Source: Neorhizobium alkalisoli (GTDB lineage: Bacteria; Pseudomonadota; Alphaproteobacteria; Rhizobiales; Rhizobiaceae). From it: DNA of 64,000 bases. The stretch covers positions 62,001 to 126,000 of the forward strand of contig NZ_PVBN01000015.1 of the NCBI RefSeq assembly GCF_002968635.1, in the 5' to 3' direction. A program made the translations under genes and the position numbers. This document shows positions 15,494-24,958 of the stretch, one piece after another. Positions within the stretch are counted from its first letter, which is position 1. Every line of letters starts with the position of its first letter. The notes below the pieces were generated by a model. The model searched no databases and was not told where the DNA came from. It saw only the letters and a list, made by a program, of their open reading frames with translations.

Positions 15494-16192
15494 CTATCGG
15501 TCGGTTTTACCTATTTTTTGCGTCCCGACCGGATCGCAATCCGGTGTCATGGCAGCCAATTGCTGCGTTACAAGCGGTCCGGGCGCCGGAAGGCGTCGCC
15601 GCAGGGAATGGTTGTTGTCGGAACAGATAATCCGGAGATCAGACGCGAGCGGCTCTGACAGCAGCGCGAGTGTCCGGGCCGTGACCCGGTTATACAGCAG
15701 ATAACGACCGACGATAACATTCTCATCCGCCGGCGTATAAAGCTGGGAAAACGTCACAAGCTTTGCGACCTCCTCCGGCTCCTCGACGATCGTCTGTTGA
15801 ACCATAGCCAGCCTCAGCCAGAGATTACCGTCGGTCGGCAGGCAACCGAGAGCGAAACGGGCAAACTTGTCTGTCCGCTCCAGGGCCGTGGCCCAGCTCT
15901 CGTAATCCTTATCCTGATCCTGGTAATCGAGGTCGGCGAGAAGGATCGACATTCCGCCTTTGACGAACTCGCTTTGACAAACACCTGCCGCACGGAGCGC
16001 TTCCGCCTGCGAAACGGAAGCTGCAATGGCTTGGCGCGCCACCGGCTCTTTCCGTTGCAACTGACGAGCAAGATACGGCAGATCACCGAAGCGGACGAAG
16101 CGGGAAATCTGGACGGCGCTGAGCGACAGCACCACCAGCGAAAAGGCAGTCACCGCTCCGACAAGAAGCGGATTCCTGCGAATCCCAATCAT
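15494..16192 (-). CDS. EPS-cluster membrane-anchored protein of unknown function
   Basis: The 232-residue protein has one N-terminal membrane helix (PLLVGAVTAFSLVVLSLSAVQIS), then a periplasmic helical region that reads like TPR-type repeats (ESWATALERTDKFARFALGC, DGNLWLRLAMVQQ) and a polar tail. It starts at ATG 16192, two bases after the stop of the co-polymerase gene, with GGAAAACG upstream, so it is translated from the same transcript. No enzymatic motif is seen. Context suggests an accessory part of the EPS assembly complex. Confidence 0.8.
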   Translation of the reverse strand: MIGIRRNPLLVGAVTAFSLVVLSLSAVQISRFVRFGDLPYLARQLQRKEPVARQAIAASVSQAEALRAAGVCQSEFVKGGMSILLADLDYQDQDKDYESWATALERTDKFARFALGCLPTDGNLWLRLAMVQQTIVEEPEEVAKLVTFSQLYTPADENVIVGRYLLYNRVTARTLALLSEPLASDLRIICSDNNHSLRRRLPAPGPLVTQQLAAMTPDCDPVGTQKIGKTDR

Positions 16193-16194
16193 CT

Positions 16195-18486
16195 TCACAC
16201 GTTTTCCTGGTAGTATTGCGAATAGCGCGAGTAATAATATTCGCTCGATCCGTAGGCGCGATAGAGCTTCATACGCTCCTGATCCACCTTGTTGAGGATC
16301 ACGCCGAGACATTTGTCCCGAATATACGGATCGGTCGAAAGAACCTGCCTCACGACGCGACGCGCTGTTTTGCCCCACTCGGTGACGAAGATGAAGCCGT
16401 CGACCCGGTTGGAGATCGCTCGCGCGTCGACGACCGGTCCAAGCGGTGGCAGGTCGACGATGATATAGTCCGCCTCAGCGCTCAGCGACGTCAGAATGTT
16501 GCGCATCGCAGGTGATGCCAAAAGCTCCGAAGAGTGCGGCACACGATGCTTCACGACAGCCGGCAGGAAGGAAAGCTTCGTCTGCGGATTGTGCAGAAGG
16601 AGGTTCTGGACGTTGCCGCCATCCAGGAGAGCTTCAAGCAGCCCCGCTTCCGCATGCCGCGCGATTGCGCGTGTTGCGCCTGGATTGCGCAGATCTCCAT
16701 CGATGAGGATCGTCCGGCTGCCCTGACTTGCGAGCAGTTCGGCGAAGTTTACGGAGATGGTCGACTTCCCCTCCCCGGGCAAGGACGACACGATACCGAT
16801 GATTTTGCAGGTCTTGCCGGCCAGACCGAGATCGGCGGCGATCTTGGCGCTTCGCAGGGTCTCGGCGAAGGCCGACAGCGGATGATCGATGACATAATTC
16901 GAGACCGCATTTGCCTTGCGGATCAAACGAGGCCCCTCCGGCATCTCCTTCAAAGACGTAGCCCGTGCAGGCGGTACCAAGGGAGCGATCCCGAGGAACT
17001 CGAGGCCCAATATATCGCGAACCTGCTCGCCTGTCCGGAAGAAGCGGTCGCGGAACTCACGGAACGCGCCAACTCCGCCACCGGCTGCAGCACCCAACAC
17101 CAGAAAAAACGCCATTACGAGAGACTTGCGCGGATGGCTCGGGCCGCCGGCAGGGGTAGCGCGGGTAATGATGCGCGCCTCGGTGACAGGGAACGACTGC
17201 TGCTGAAGTGCTTCCTGATAGCGCTGCAGAAACGTCTGATACATATTTTTGTAGGTTTCGGCTTCGCGCTCCAATTCGCGAAGCTGGACCTGGGTCTCAT
17301 TGGCACTGGCGCTGATGCCGGTCGCCTGAGAGACGGAGTCATTCAAACTCTTCTCACGAGCCTCGGCGACATCGAGATCAGACTTGTAGCTTTCAGCGAT
17401 CCGGTTGACCTCTTCGAACATCAACCGCTTGTATTCCGACATTTCGCTTCTCAGCCGGATAGCCTGAATGTGGTTCTGCCCCAGCCGTTCGGAAATCTGT
17501 GCTTCGCGTTTCGAAGCGTCCAGGTATTTCTGGCGCAATTCGTTCGAAATGGAACTGTCGAGCACGTCGGTGACAATCGCATCCGACTGACCTGAAGCGA
17601 TAATCTGTTGAATCCGCTGCAGACGCGCCCTCGCCTTCGCCGTATCCGATTGTGCGACAATCATCGCGCTATTGAGCTCCGACAGCTGCTGGTCGGCAAC
17701 CAAGACGGAACCCGCCGCCACAAGCCCGTTGGCGCTGCGGAATTTCTGTACGGCAAGATCCGAAGCAAGGGCCTTCTGGCGCAGTTCGGCAATACGCTCC
17801 TGCAGCCAGTCGCTCGCCCGCCGCGTCGCTTCGTATTTGGAGTTGAGTTTGTCGACCAGGTAGGCCTCGCCGATCGCGTTGGCTATTTTCGCCGACAATT
17901 GAGACGAGGGAGACACGTAGCTCACCTCGAGCACATAGGTGCGGCCAACACGGCTGACGCTTACATTGTCAAGCAGCTGATCTGCCGCGGCGCGTCGTCT
18001 CGCCGCCACCTGGGCATCAGTTTCCGGTTCTTCAGAGGCAAACCAGCTTGAGACATTGGCTATAGAGCGGATCGCACCGATCGCGCTGGAAATTGCCGAT
18101 GCTTCAGACGACATGAAGCTCGGATCGTTGCTCAGATCCAGTTTATCGACCACCGCCAGCGCGATGGTATCGGAGTAGAGAAGCTCCACCTGGCTGAGGA
18201 TCGATGCTTCGTCATCGATCACACCGCCGATTGTGGAAAGCTGCTGAACGACTTCCCTGTTTCCGCGATCGATCAATACGCTGACGTATGATGTATAGAG
18301 CGGGACCGCCGTGAGGATATAAACAATCCCGAGGACAAAAGCGGCGGCAGCACATGCCGCCACCACCAGCCACTGTCGACGTGCTGCCGCAATCAAGGCC
18401 TCCACATCAACAGCCTGAGACGGCTCGGTCGCATTGATGTCATCGTCGCGCAAGCCGCCCCGAAAATCCCTGCTGTTGATCTGCAA
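16195..18486 (-). CDS. Wzc/ExoP-like polysaccharide co-polymerase with BY-kinase domain
   Basis: The 763-residue inner-membrane protein controls EPS chain length and export. A Wzz domain with membrane helices at about 39-63 and 454-475 brackets a long periplasmic coiled-coil. The cytoplasmic tyrosine kinase has Walker A SLPGEGKST (568-576), Walker A' ILIDGDLRNP (593-602) and Walker B IIVDLPPL (675-682). A C-terminal tyrosine cluster (Tyr742, 745, 750-752, 755, 758, 759) provides autophosphorylation sites. Kinase and Wzz parts are fused in one chain as in Proteobacteria. It shares an operon with the genes on either side, downstream of a Wza-like gene. Confidence 0.94.
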   Translation of the reverse strand: MQINSRDFRGGLRDDDINATEPSQAVDVEALIAAARRQWLVVAACAAAAFVLGIVYILTAVPLYTSYVSVLIDRGNREVVQQLSTIGGVIDDEASILSQVELLYSDTIALAVVDKLDLSNDPSFMSSEASAISSAIGAIRSIANVSSWFASEEPETDAQVAARRRAAADQLLDNVSVSRVGRTYVLEVSYVSPSSQLSAKIANAIGEAYLVDKLNSKYEATRRASDWLQERIAELRQKALASDLAVQKFRSANGLVAAGSVLVADQQLSELNSAMIVAQSDTAKARARLQRIQQIIASGQSDAIVTDVLDSSISNELRQKYLDASKREAQISERLGQNHIQAIRLRSEMSEYKRLMFEEVNRIAESYKSDLDVAEAREKSLNDSVSQATGISASANETQVQLRELEREAETYKNMYQTFLQRYQEALQQQSFPVTEARIITRATPAGGPSHPRKSLVMAFFLVLGAAAGGGVGAFREFRDRFFRTGEQVRDILGLEFLGIAPLVPPARATSLKEMPEGPRLIRKANAVSNYVIDHPLSAFAETLRSAKIAADLGLAGKTCKIIGIVSSLPGEGKSTISVNFAELLASQGSRTILIDGDLRNPGATRAIARHAEAGLLEALLDGGNVQNLLLHNPQTKLSFLPAVVKHRVPHSSELLASPAMRNILTSLSAEADYIIVDLPPLGPVVDARAISNRVDGFIFVTEWGKTARRVVRQVLSTDPYIRDKCLGVILNKVDQERMKLYRAYGSSEYYYSRYSQYYQENV

Positions 18487-18529
18487 GACCTATCCTCGTT
18501 ATTTTTCGATCACTGACAGGCAGCAGCCA

Positions 18530-19201
18530 TTACGGCGTAGTCGGGCTGACCTCGATGATCCGGGTGGTCGTCCCGCTGTCGCTGGCAAAGTAAGAACCGC
18601 CAGCGCCAGCACCGAAGCTGGAGTTGCCGGAGCCCGTCGAATTGGTTCCATCAGCCGAACCATTCGCGCCACCGCCAGGCGTGCCGCCGCCACCGATACC
18701 AGCAGCAGTCGGAGATCCACCGCCGGCAAGCCCACCAAGAGCCGCAGTCTGCGTATCGTTTCCGCCGGCAAGGAATGCGGTTTCCAGCGCGCGATTACCC
18801 GTGGCTGCAACTGCATCCTGGATCTGCGCCGCATATTCTGGATTTGCCGTCGCGCAGGCACGAGCAGCCCGCACAAGGCCGGCGCCAATCGCCGCGGCCT
18901 GAGACGGATTGGCGTTCGCCACCAACGCCATGATCGGTGCCAGCGCATCGGCACTGGAACCTGCCAAAGCACGCACCTGGTTAGCCAGCGGCAGACCGCC
19001 AGAAGCAAACTGCGTGAGAAGGTTCTGCGGAGAAGAAAGGAACGCACTGATCTCTGCGTCCGACAATTTGGCCGGAGATACAAAGCATCCCGACGCCGGG
19101 GTGGCCGTCTGCGCGTTAGCGGCAGACAAACCTACGAAACCCGAGGCCACGGCGCCTAACAAAACAATTCCTGAGACTTTAGCAATGGTACGGGTTTTCA
19201 T
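18530..19201 (-). CDS. Secreted Ala/Gly-rich protein of the EPS operon
   Basis: The 223-residue protein has a signal peptide ending at ANA (about residue 30), then a helical Ala-rich domain (40-140) with a lone Cys pair, and a low-complexity Gly/Ser/Thr tail (150-205, repeated GGGG and GSG). The last ten residues return to ordinary composition. No catalytic motif. It sits between the Wza-like and co-polymerase genes on the same strand, so it probably acts at the cell surface or periplasm in polymer export. Confidence 0.8.
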   Translation of the reverse strand: MKTRTIAKVSGIVLLGAVASGFVGLSAANAQTATPASGCFVSPAKLSDAEISAFLSSPQNLLTQFASGGLPLANQVRALAGSSADALAPIMALVANANPSQAAAIGAGLVRAARACATANPEYAAQIQDAVAATGNRALETAFLAGGNDTQTAALGGLAGGGSPTAAGIGGGGTPGGGANGSADGTNSTGSGNSSFGAGAGGSYFASDSGTTTRIIEVSPTTP

Positions 19202-19303
19202 GATTTTCCCCAGAAAAACGCTACAATAAATGTAGCCATTACATAAAAGTACTTACCGATCAAGATGAAGATGAAGAAAGCGTTAACGCCGCTTCCTTCT
19301 TCA

Positions 19304-20512
19304 TCAATTCACCAATTCCCTCACCGCATCACGCGTCGCAACAGCATCGGACGGAACGCCCGCCGCCGTTGTCGTCACAGAGTTCACGAGGTTGAGGAAC
19401 TTAAGCACTTCGACAGAATCGGCGTTTGAAACGTAGAGGATATCCTTGTCCTGCATCGGGAACTTCTGCGTGGCGAACAAGGCGGACGGATCACGCATGT
19501 TTGCACGGAAGATCACCGGTACGGTAGCGCCCGGGAACTTAGCTGTATCTACACCAAGCTTGGCGAGGAAGTCCTTCTTGACAACGCGATATATCAGAAC
19601 CTGAGACGGATTTGCACGAGCATCCAGCAAACCGCCGGCCTTGCCCAAAGCCTCGCCGAGCGTCAGATCCGATTCCTCGAAGTCAAACCGGCCGTTCAGT
19701 CCCGATGCCCCGAAGGCAAGGTACGTGCGGCGTTCTCGATCGACCAGAATAGTATCACCAGGCGCAACGTAGATGTTTTCCGTCGGCGTATCGATCAGAT
19801 GATTATACTGAATGGTGGCCGACCTGCCGCGCCGCTGCAGCGTAACATAGGTCTCAACACCCGGTGAACTAAGGCCGCCGGCCTCCGAAATCACGTCGAG
19901 AATGCGCTCGCCCGCTTCGGTCAGCTCGACCTTCGCCGGAGACCGCACATCCCCCAGAACGGCAACCTGCGCCGAACGGCTGGTGACCTTGGTGATGAGG
20001 ACCTGCGGCTCGATCGCGCGGTTGGCGAGCAGATCCTCAACCTCACGCTGCACATCCTCCACCGGTCGACCGGCTGCCCTAACTCGGCCCGCGTAAGGAA
20101 CGCTGATCGTTCCTGCACGATCGATCGTCTGCTGCGGCAGGGACACGTAATTGCCTGGACGGCTGCCGGCATCATTCGGGATGAAGAGGCCACCCGCCTG
20201 CGATTCGAATACAGATACCTGGACGACGTCGCCAACACCGAGCGGCAAGCTCGGAGGGCCGCCCCTGCCACCACCGAAGCCACCAAGCAACGAGGCGGTT
20301 GTCGTATCAGCAACGAAGCTCAGCACAGCCTTGTTCAGGTCGACGAGCGCATAGTCGATCCCGACTGCCTGCTCTTTCTTTGCAGAAGTAACTTTTGCTG
20401 TTGCTTGCGCCTCGATCTGCCGAGCATCGGGGCCTGCGCTTGGCAAAGCGGTGCAGCCCGTCAACGCGACGGTCGATACTAGAATCAAAGTAGTAGCTGT
20501 ACGAATTTTCAC
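19304..20512 (-). CDS. Wza-like outer-membrane polysaccharide export lipoprotein (copy 1)
   Basis: The product is a 402-residue lipoprotein with the lipobox LTGC (Cys20). The poly_export domain (LPLGVGDVVQVSVFESQAGGLF, then a VPYAGRVRAAGRPVEDVQREVEDLL segment) is followed by SLBB-type repeats (EAGGLSSPGVETYVTLQRRG; VAPGDTILVDRERRTYLAFGA). It would form the outer-membrane channel for the polymer. GTG 20512 is preferred because GGGGG lies eight bases before it; GTG 20524 is possible. It heads the transcript that continues into the co-polymerase. Confidence 0.93.
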   Translation of the reverse strand: MKIRTATTLILVSTVALTGCTALPSAGPDARQIEAQATAKVTSAKKEQAVGIDYALVDLNKAVLSFVADTTTASLLGGFGGGRGGPPSLPLGVGDVVQVSVFESQAGGLFIPNDAGSRPGNYVSLPQQTIDRAGTISVPYAGRVRAAGRPVEDVQREVEDLLANRAIEPQVLITKVTSRSAQVAVLGDVRSPAKVELTEAGERILDVISEAGGLSSPGVETYVTLQRRGRSATIQYNHLIDTPTENIYVAPGDTILVDRERRTYLAFGASGLNGRFDFEESDLTLGEALGKAGGLLDARANPSQVLIYRVVKKDFLAKLGVDTAKFPGATVPVIFRANMRDPSALFATQKFPMQDKDILYVSNADSVEVLKFLNLVNSVTTTAAGVPSDAVATRDAVRELVN

Positions 20513-20642
20513 AATGGCCCCCACAAATGCCCAGGCTCAATATGCATAGGAGCAATTTAAAAACTAGGGAGCTTCGGAAAGACCTTCTTGTTGCAGCGCA
20601 GCTTATCCCAGCCTGTTGCTGATTCAACACATTGAATCAACA

Positions 20643-20655
20643 ATTGCTTAAGTAT
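20643..20655 (+). promoter_or_regulatory. Near-palindromic ATTGCTTAAGTAT motif upstream of wza-like gene
   Basis: The 13-mer matches ATTGCTTAAGCAT at 39088-39100, upstream of gmd, in 12 of 13 positions. Both lie upstream of leftward EPS operons in AT-rich gaps, so a shared regulator is possible. The inverted pair TTGCACT ... AGTGCAA downstream in the same gap may also be an operator. Confidence 0.4.
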
Positions 20656-20807
20656 GTTTGCACTTACTAACGTCGATTCTGGTGCATTTGCATGATTATC
20701 TGACGCAAATTAGTGCAATATTTTGAGAAGACTTCAAATCACTGGCGAACGACATGGAATGTCCACCATATCAATGGCGCAGTCCGACCGGGAATCACGC
20801 GTAGCAG

Positions 20808-22313
20808 CTAGGCGAGTTCTATCGTTTCCGTATCTCGTTTGCCTTCCGGCAACCCATGCCTTCTTCGTCTGCGCTTGACGCGTGTCTGACCAGGAAGATT
20901 GAGGCAGATCGACACGATCGGTGCCAGCATCACAGCGTAGATGACAGCGATGCCGGTGATCTGAAGCGAGAAATCGAAAGCAGAATGAAAGGCGATCAGC
21001 AATAGAGAAGCAAAGCCGATCTCCGGCGCGTATCGCAGCCGCCGACGAGTTGTCATTCCCTTTTTGAAAATCGCGAACAGCAGCAAAAGAGTTCCCACGG
21101 CAAGCACAGGGAACATCGCACCAAACGTAAACAACCCTTCAAGGTAGACGTTGTGGGCGCGATTCCAGATGCCTGCGATACCGCATGAAGGCTCTCTGTA
21201 AGCAGCAAACACGGTTTCGAAACTCGCCATGCCGGACCCCCAGGGCAAATGATCCCTCACCCCGGAAAGCATGCCGGGCCAAACGCAGGCGCGCGCACCC
21301 AAGGTGCCGTCGACCCGCATCAATGCTCTGCCGGCAAGCGACAGAAAAACAAAGGTCAAGGCGGCGGAAAGCAGGATGGCAACACCGACCCTTCGGACCT
21401 TCGAAAGCCGAGTTTTTGCAAAGAGGTTCTGGGATGTTGTACGGTTGGCCGGCCTTAAGGACATGAACAACGTAAGAAGAACGATCGCCGCAAGGCTCGA
21501 TACAATGCCCGCGCGGGACTTGGTCAAGACGAGCGCGATGATCGTCAGCAAGAACAAGAGGCCGTATCCGGCGGCGGCCCAGAGCTGCCGCCTCTGGTCG
21601 GGCGCAAGCGGACGGCGTTGGTCAACTGCTGCCAGCAGGCGCCGTATTTCGATGCCCGCCGCTGCTCGTCCGCATAGGGCGTAGTTCATCAGCGCCATCA
21701 AGCCGAAATAGGTAGCTGCCGTATTCCGGTTGACGAAGAACCCGCTCAAACTGTCGAAATAGGCGGATTTCGCGCCAAACAGCAGGGTTTTGGGCGCAAA
21801 GTGAAACTGCAGGATGGACAGGAGAGAAACAACGCCTCCAACAACTGCAAGCACCTTCAATGCAACCGTGGCCCGCTCATCGGTGTCGAACAGTATCAAT
21901 CCAAGCATGAAGATGCCGAAGGGAACGGCTATTCTGAGTGCGCTCGCCCAATCATCCGCCGGCGTCAGAGATACAGCCGATGTCACTCCCGAAACATAGG
22001 TCTGGACATCGCGCCAAGCGGGGTCGCCAGCAACAGGCCAGGCCGAGGTTTGAAGGAGAATCCAGGCGAACGCCAATGTAGGAACGAGCGTCGCTGCCAG
22101 CATGGCCGCTCGTCTATGCCCAGGCACTCCTATCCAAATCACTGACACAGCCAGCAGAAGAAACACCGGCACCGCGAGCAGCGTTACTGACAGCAGATCT
22201 ACTGCGCCGTAATTCAGAAGAGCCAGAGTTATTGCAATACAGTAGATCGCCGTAAAGAGTCTCAGCAAAGCCGATGACGTCCTTCGATGCTGAGGCTTCT
22301 CTTGAACTTGCAT
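20808..22313 (-). CDS. O-antigen ligase / Wzy-like EPS polymerase membrane protein
   Basis: The 501-residue protein has about 10-12 membrane helices, starting with AIYCIAITLALLNYGAVDLLSV. It carries the O-antigen ligase family pattern: a large periplasmic loop with GSGMASFETVFAAYREPSCG followed by WNRAHNVYLEGLFTFGAMF, which holds the conserved His. Members polymerise or ligate polysaccharide repeats. Start ATG 22313 has GGGGAGAAAA upstream. A separate Wzy-like protein is encoded at 31826-33199, so this one may have a ligase or second polymerase role. Confidence 0.88.
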   Translation of the reverse strand: MQVQEKPQHRRTSSALLRLFTAIYCIAITLALLNYGAVDLLSVTLLAVPVFLLLAVSVIWIGVPGHRRAAMLAATLVPTLAFAWILLQTSAWPVAGDPAWRDVQTYVSGVTSAVSLTPADDWASALRIAVPFGIFMLGLILFDTDERATVALKVLAVVGGVVSLLSILQFHFAPKTLLFGAKSAYFDSLSGFFVNRNTAATYFGLMALMNYALCGRAAAGIEIRRLLAAVDQRRPLAPDQRRQLWAAAGYGLLFLLTIIALVLTKSRAGIVSSLAAIVLLTLFMSLRPANRTTSQNLFAKTRLSKVRRVGVAILLSAALTFVFLSLAGRALMRVDGTLGARACVWPGMLSGVRDHLPWGSGMASFETVFAAYREPSCGIAGIWNRAHNVYLEGLFTFGAMFPVLAVGTLLLLFAIFKKGMTTRRRLRYAPEIGFASLLLIAFHSAFDFSLQITGIAVIYAVMLAPIVSICLNLPGQTRVKRRRRRHGLPEGKRDTETIELA

Positions 22314-22547
22314 TTTTCTCCCCGCCGCCGGCACGATGCTTAGACGGATTGACAATGAGCGGCAAGGCTGGCGCAACTGAAAAGCATCTCAAAACTGTGA
22401 TTTTACTGGGATCTGAAATACTTATTTCACAACGCATCCTCGCGGCTGTTAATGCCACCCGCATTCTTGCTTTACATGGCCGGCACGATACTGTGCCGTC
22501 TCCGTCACGTCCGTTCTTGCTCCATCGATGCTCCGGGAAATTCCCTC

Positions 22548-24701
22548 ATGCGGTCTCCGCCTGCCTTCTTCTGTCTTCACCTTTTCGCCCTGATTTGTTT
22601 TGCATCGAAAGTCTTTCTTCCTGATCCGGCCTTGGCCACTACCCCGACAATCTTCTGGGCAAGCGATCCCGTCAAACCGGGACAGACTGTTCAGCTGACT
22701 GGAGCGGGTCTGGATGCCGTGCGGAGCGTCGAAGTGACGACGCTTAGCAACCAGCCTGATATCACGGTGAAAGGTGTGGCGGAGAGCGCCCAAATACTCG
22801 CCAAATCACCGGCCACTCTCTCGTTTCTCCTTCCGGCCAAAATGGCCAGTGGCGTCTTCTCGGTGACGCTCGACGCCGGCGATGCCAGTTTAACCTTCCA
22901 ACTGAATGCGCCGGATGTCTATTGGACGCAGGGAGACAAGGGGTTCTCCGCTACGCCCGGCGGTTGGCTGAGGCTCTCGGGCCGCAACATGGCGCTCACT
23001 GAGAATGCCATCGTCAAGATCACCTCCTCCGAAGGAAAGGAGACCGCCCTTCCCGTTAGTGCACCCGATAGCTGGTCGGCCGCCTTCCCCCTTCCTGAAA
23101 GCCTTGCAATCGGCTCCTATCGGGCAAGATTGTGGAACGGCTCGGGAGACGCCTCGACTTGGAGAGACGTCGGCTCGATCGAGATAGAAGCAAGATCTCG
23201 AACCGACCTTCCGGTGATGAAGCTATACAGCAATCACCCCGACAATCTCGACCACGACGACACCGGTCGGATCAATGCGTCAATGGGCGCTTTGGCGCGA
23301 CGGGGTGGCGGAACCTTGTTTTTGCATGCGGGCATCTACCGTCTCACCGGCACGCTCCAGATCCCTGACGGCGTGGCTCTCAAAGGCGAAGCGAATGATC
23401 TGGTGACGCTCATCTGGAAAGATACCGAAAACCCTCCCGATGCGCTGATGGAAGGTATCCGGAATTTTTCGGTGGCAGATCTGACGATCAATGCAGAACG
23501 CCATTTCCACATCATCAGGGGCGGCTTCGACCCCGTGTCGGCAGAACCTGTAGGCACGAATATCACCGTGAAGGGGGTCATCATTCGGGCCTCTTCATTC
23601 CTCCGTCATATGAAAAACGACGAACCGCTCAAACGCCTGGAGGCAATGCAAAACAAGGTGCGCACCGGCGTTGCAGGACTCCTGCTCGGAGGCAGCAATA
23701 TCGTCGTTGAAGGCTGCGACGTGCTTTCTTCGATGCGCCCGCTCGTGCTTGTGAAACCGGTTGCCGCGCGGGTGGCGGGCAACACGCTGCGCACCGGGCG
23801 GCGCGGTTGGTATGGAATTTCGGGACCGGACGGCGTCATCTTCGAAAACAACCGGATCATCGGAAATGATCTGCAGGCTTCGGGCGGAGGCATCAATACG
23901 TTCGGAGGTTCATTCGCCAGAAATGTGCTTGTCCGTAACAACCGATTCGAGACGATGTACGGCTGGGACCGCGAGGCGATGACCTCCGATGGAGCGGGCG
24001 GCTACTATCGCGGGCGACTAGTCGACGTGCGGGACGCATCGGCAACAATGGACCCGGTAGGCCTCGGGACCTTGCAGGAGAAGGACTGGAAAGGCGCCGG
24101 GCTGTTTGTGCTGAAAGGCCGCGGGCTCGGGCTCGTCGCACGCGTCACGACAAGGACAGGCAACCTAGCGGTATTGGACCGAGACATAGCGATGGCCATC
24201 GACAAAGACTCGGTGGTTTCGATCGTGCCGATGCAGGAGAACTATCTGGTCGTCGGCAACACCTTCGAAGATGCCGGCGCCGCACAGGTCTTCGGGACCG
24301 GATACAAACATGTCTTTGCCGACAACAAATCACGAAGGAGCGACGGTCTGAAGGTCTTTTCGCTCGACTACCGTCACCCGCAACCCAATTTCTACACCCA
24401 GTTTTTGGGCAATGAGATAGCCGGGCCCACTCTTCGCCGTGCTGCGGAGATCGCGGTGGAGGGACGCCAATTCGAGGGCAATGAGACGCTCCTGACCCTC
24501 GGAGTCGTCGTCAGAGAAAACCGCTTGCGCTCAGCTGCGATGATCCGTGTCGATGGTCGTTCAGACAATGATCCGGCGATACGCAACGTATTGATCGAAC
24601 AGAACGAGGTTGGCTTTGGCGCTACTGCGATCAACATCGGGAAGGGCGTGGAAGAGCTCATAGTGCGAGACAACAAAATCGAGGATGTCCGGCTCCCATG
24701 A
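22548..24701 (+). CDS. Exported right-handed beta-helix (pectin-lyase-like) protein
   Basis: The 717-residue protein has an N-terminal signal peptide (about 1-32, ending PALA), an Ig/IPT-like beta domain (FWASDPVKPGQTVQLTGAGLDAV), then a long right-handed beta-helix from about 230. The helix starts with GRINASMGALARRGGGTLFLHAGIY and shows many N-rich rungs (NNRIIGND, VVGNTFEDA, VLIEQNEVG). This fold is used by polysaccharide lyases and C5-epimerases. No clear catalytic residues can be named. It is divergent from the O-antigen ligase gene and faces the SGNH gene, so a role in trimming or modifying the EPS is likely. Confidence 0.85.
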   Translation: MRSPPAFFCLHLFALICFASKVFLPDPALATTPTIFWASDPVKPGQTVQLTGAGLDAVRSVEVTTLSNQPDITVKGVAESAQILAKSPATLSFLLPAKMASGVFSVTLDAGDASLTFQLNAPDVYWTQGDKGFSATPGGWLRLSGRNMALTENAIVKITSSEGKETALPVSAPDSWSAAFPLPESLAIGSYRARLWNGSGDASTWRDVGSIEIEARSRTDLPVMKLYSNHPDNLDHDDTGRINASMGALARRGGGTLFLHAGIYRLTGTLQIPDGVALKGEANDLVTLIWKDTENPPDALMEGIRNFSVADLTINAERHFHIIRGGFDPVSAEPVGTNITVKGVIIRASSFLRHMKNDEPLKRLEAMQNKVRTGVAGLLLGGSNIVVEGCDVLSSMRPLVLVKPVAARVAGNTLRTGRRGWYGISGPDGVIFENNRIIGNDLQASGGGINTFGGSFARNVLVRNNRFETMYGWDREAMTSDGAGGYYRGRLVDVRDASATMDPVGLGTLQEKDWKGAGLFVLKGRGLGLVARVTTRTGNLAVLDRDIAMAIDKDSVVSIVPMQENYLVVGNTFEDAGAAQVFGTGYKHVFADNKSRRSDGLKVFSLDYRHPQPNFYTQFLGNEIAGPTLRRAAEIAVEGRQFEGNETLLTLGVVVRENRLRSAAMIRVDGRSDNDPAIRNVLIEQNEVGFGATAINIGKGVEELIVRDNKIEDVRLP

Positions 24702-24958
24702 GATGGTCGCCCCGGCAATAAAATCAATTCGCTAGGCATCCTGCCCCTAACGCGCCCAAAGATTATCGCTTCCCTTTCCATCCCCGCTTCCTGCCCCATC
24801 CCTACAATCGGCTGGCATAGACGCCTGCCGTTGCACGCGTCAAAACGTGAAAGGAACCAGGAATGCACAGATGCGGTAGCAGGCTTATGGCCGGCGACGT
24901 TGTGAAGATCCCCAACCCCGAGAGCAAGAATACCAGCTCGGTAGACGGGTAGGACCTG

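Noticed and set aside
16534-17595. Plus-strand 353-codon frame inside the co-polymerase gene
   Set aside because: It is antisense to a well-supported BY-kinase gene and has the biased composition of a GC-rich shadow frame.
24863-24951. 29-codon frame before the SGNH gene
   Set aside because: It has no ribosome site or recognisable content; it is noted only as a possible broken N-terminus.
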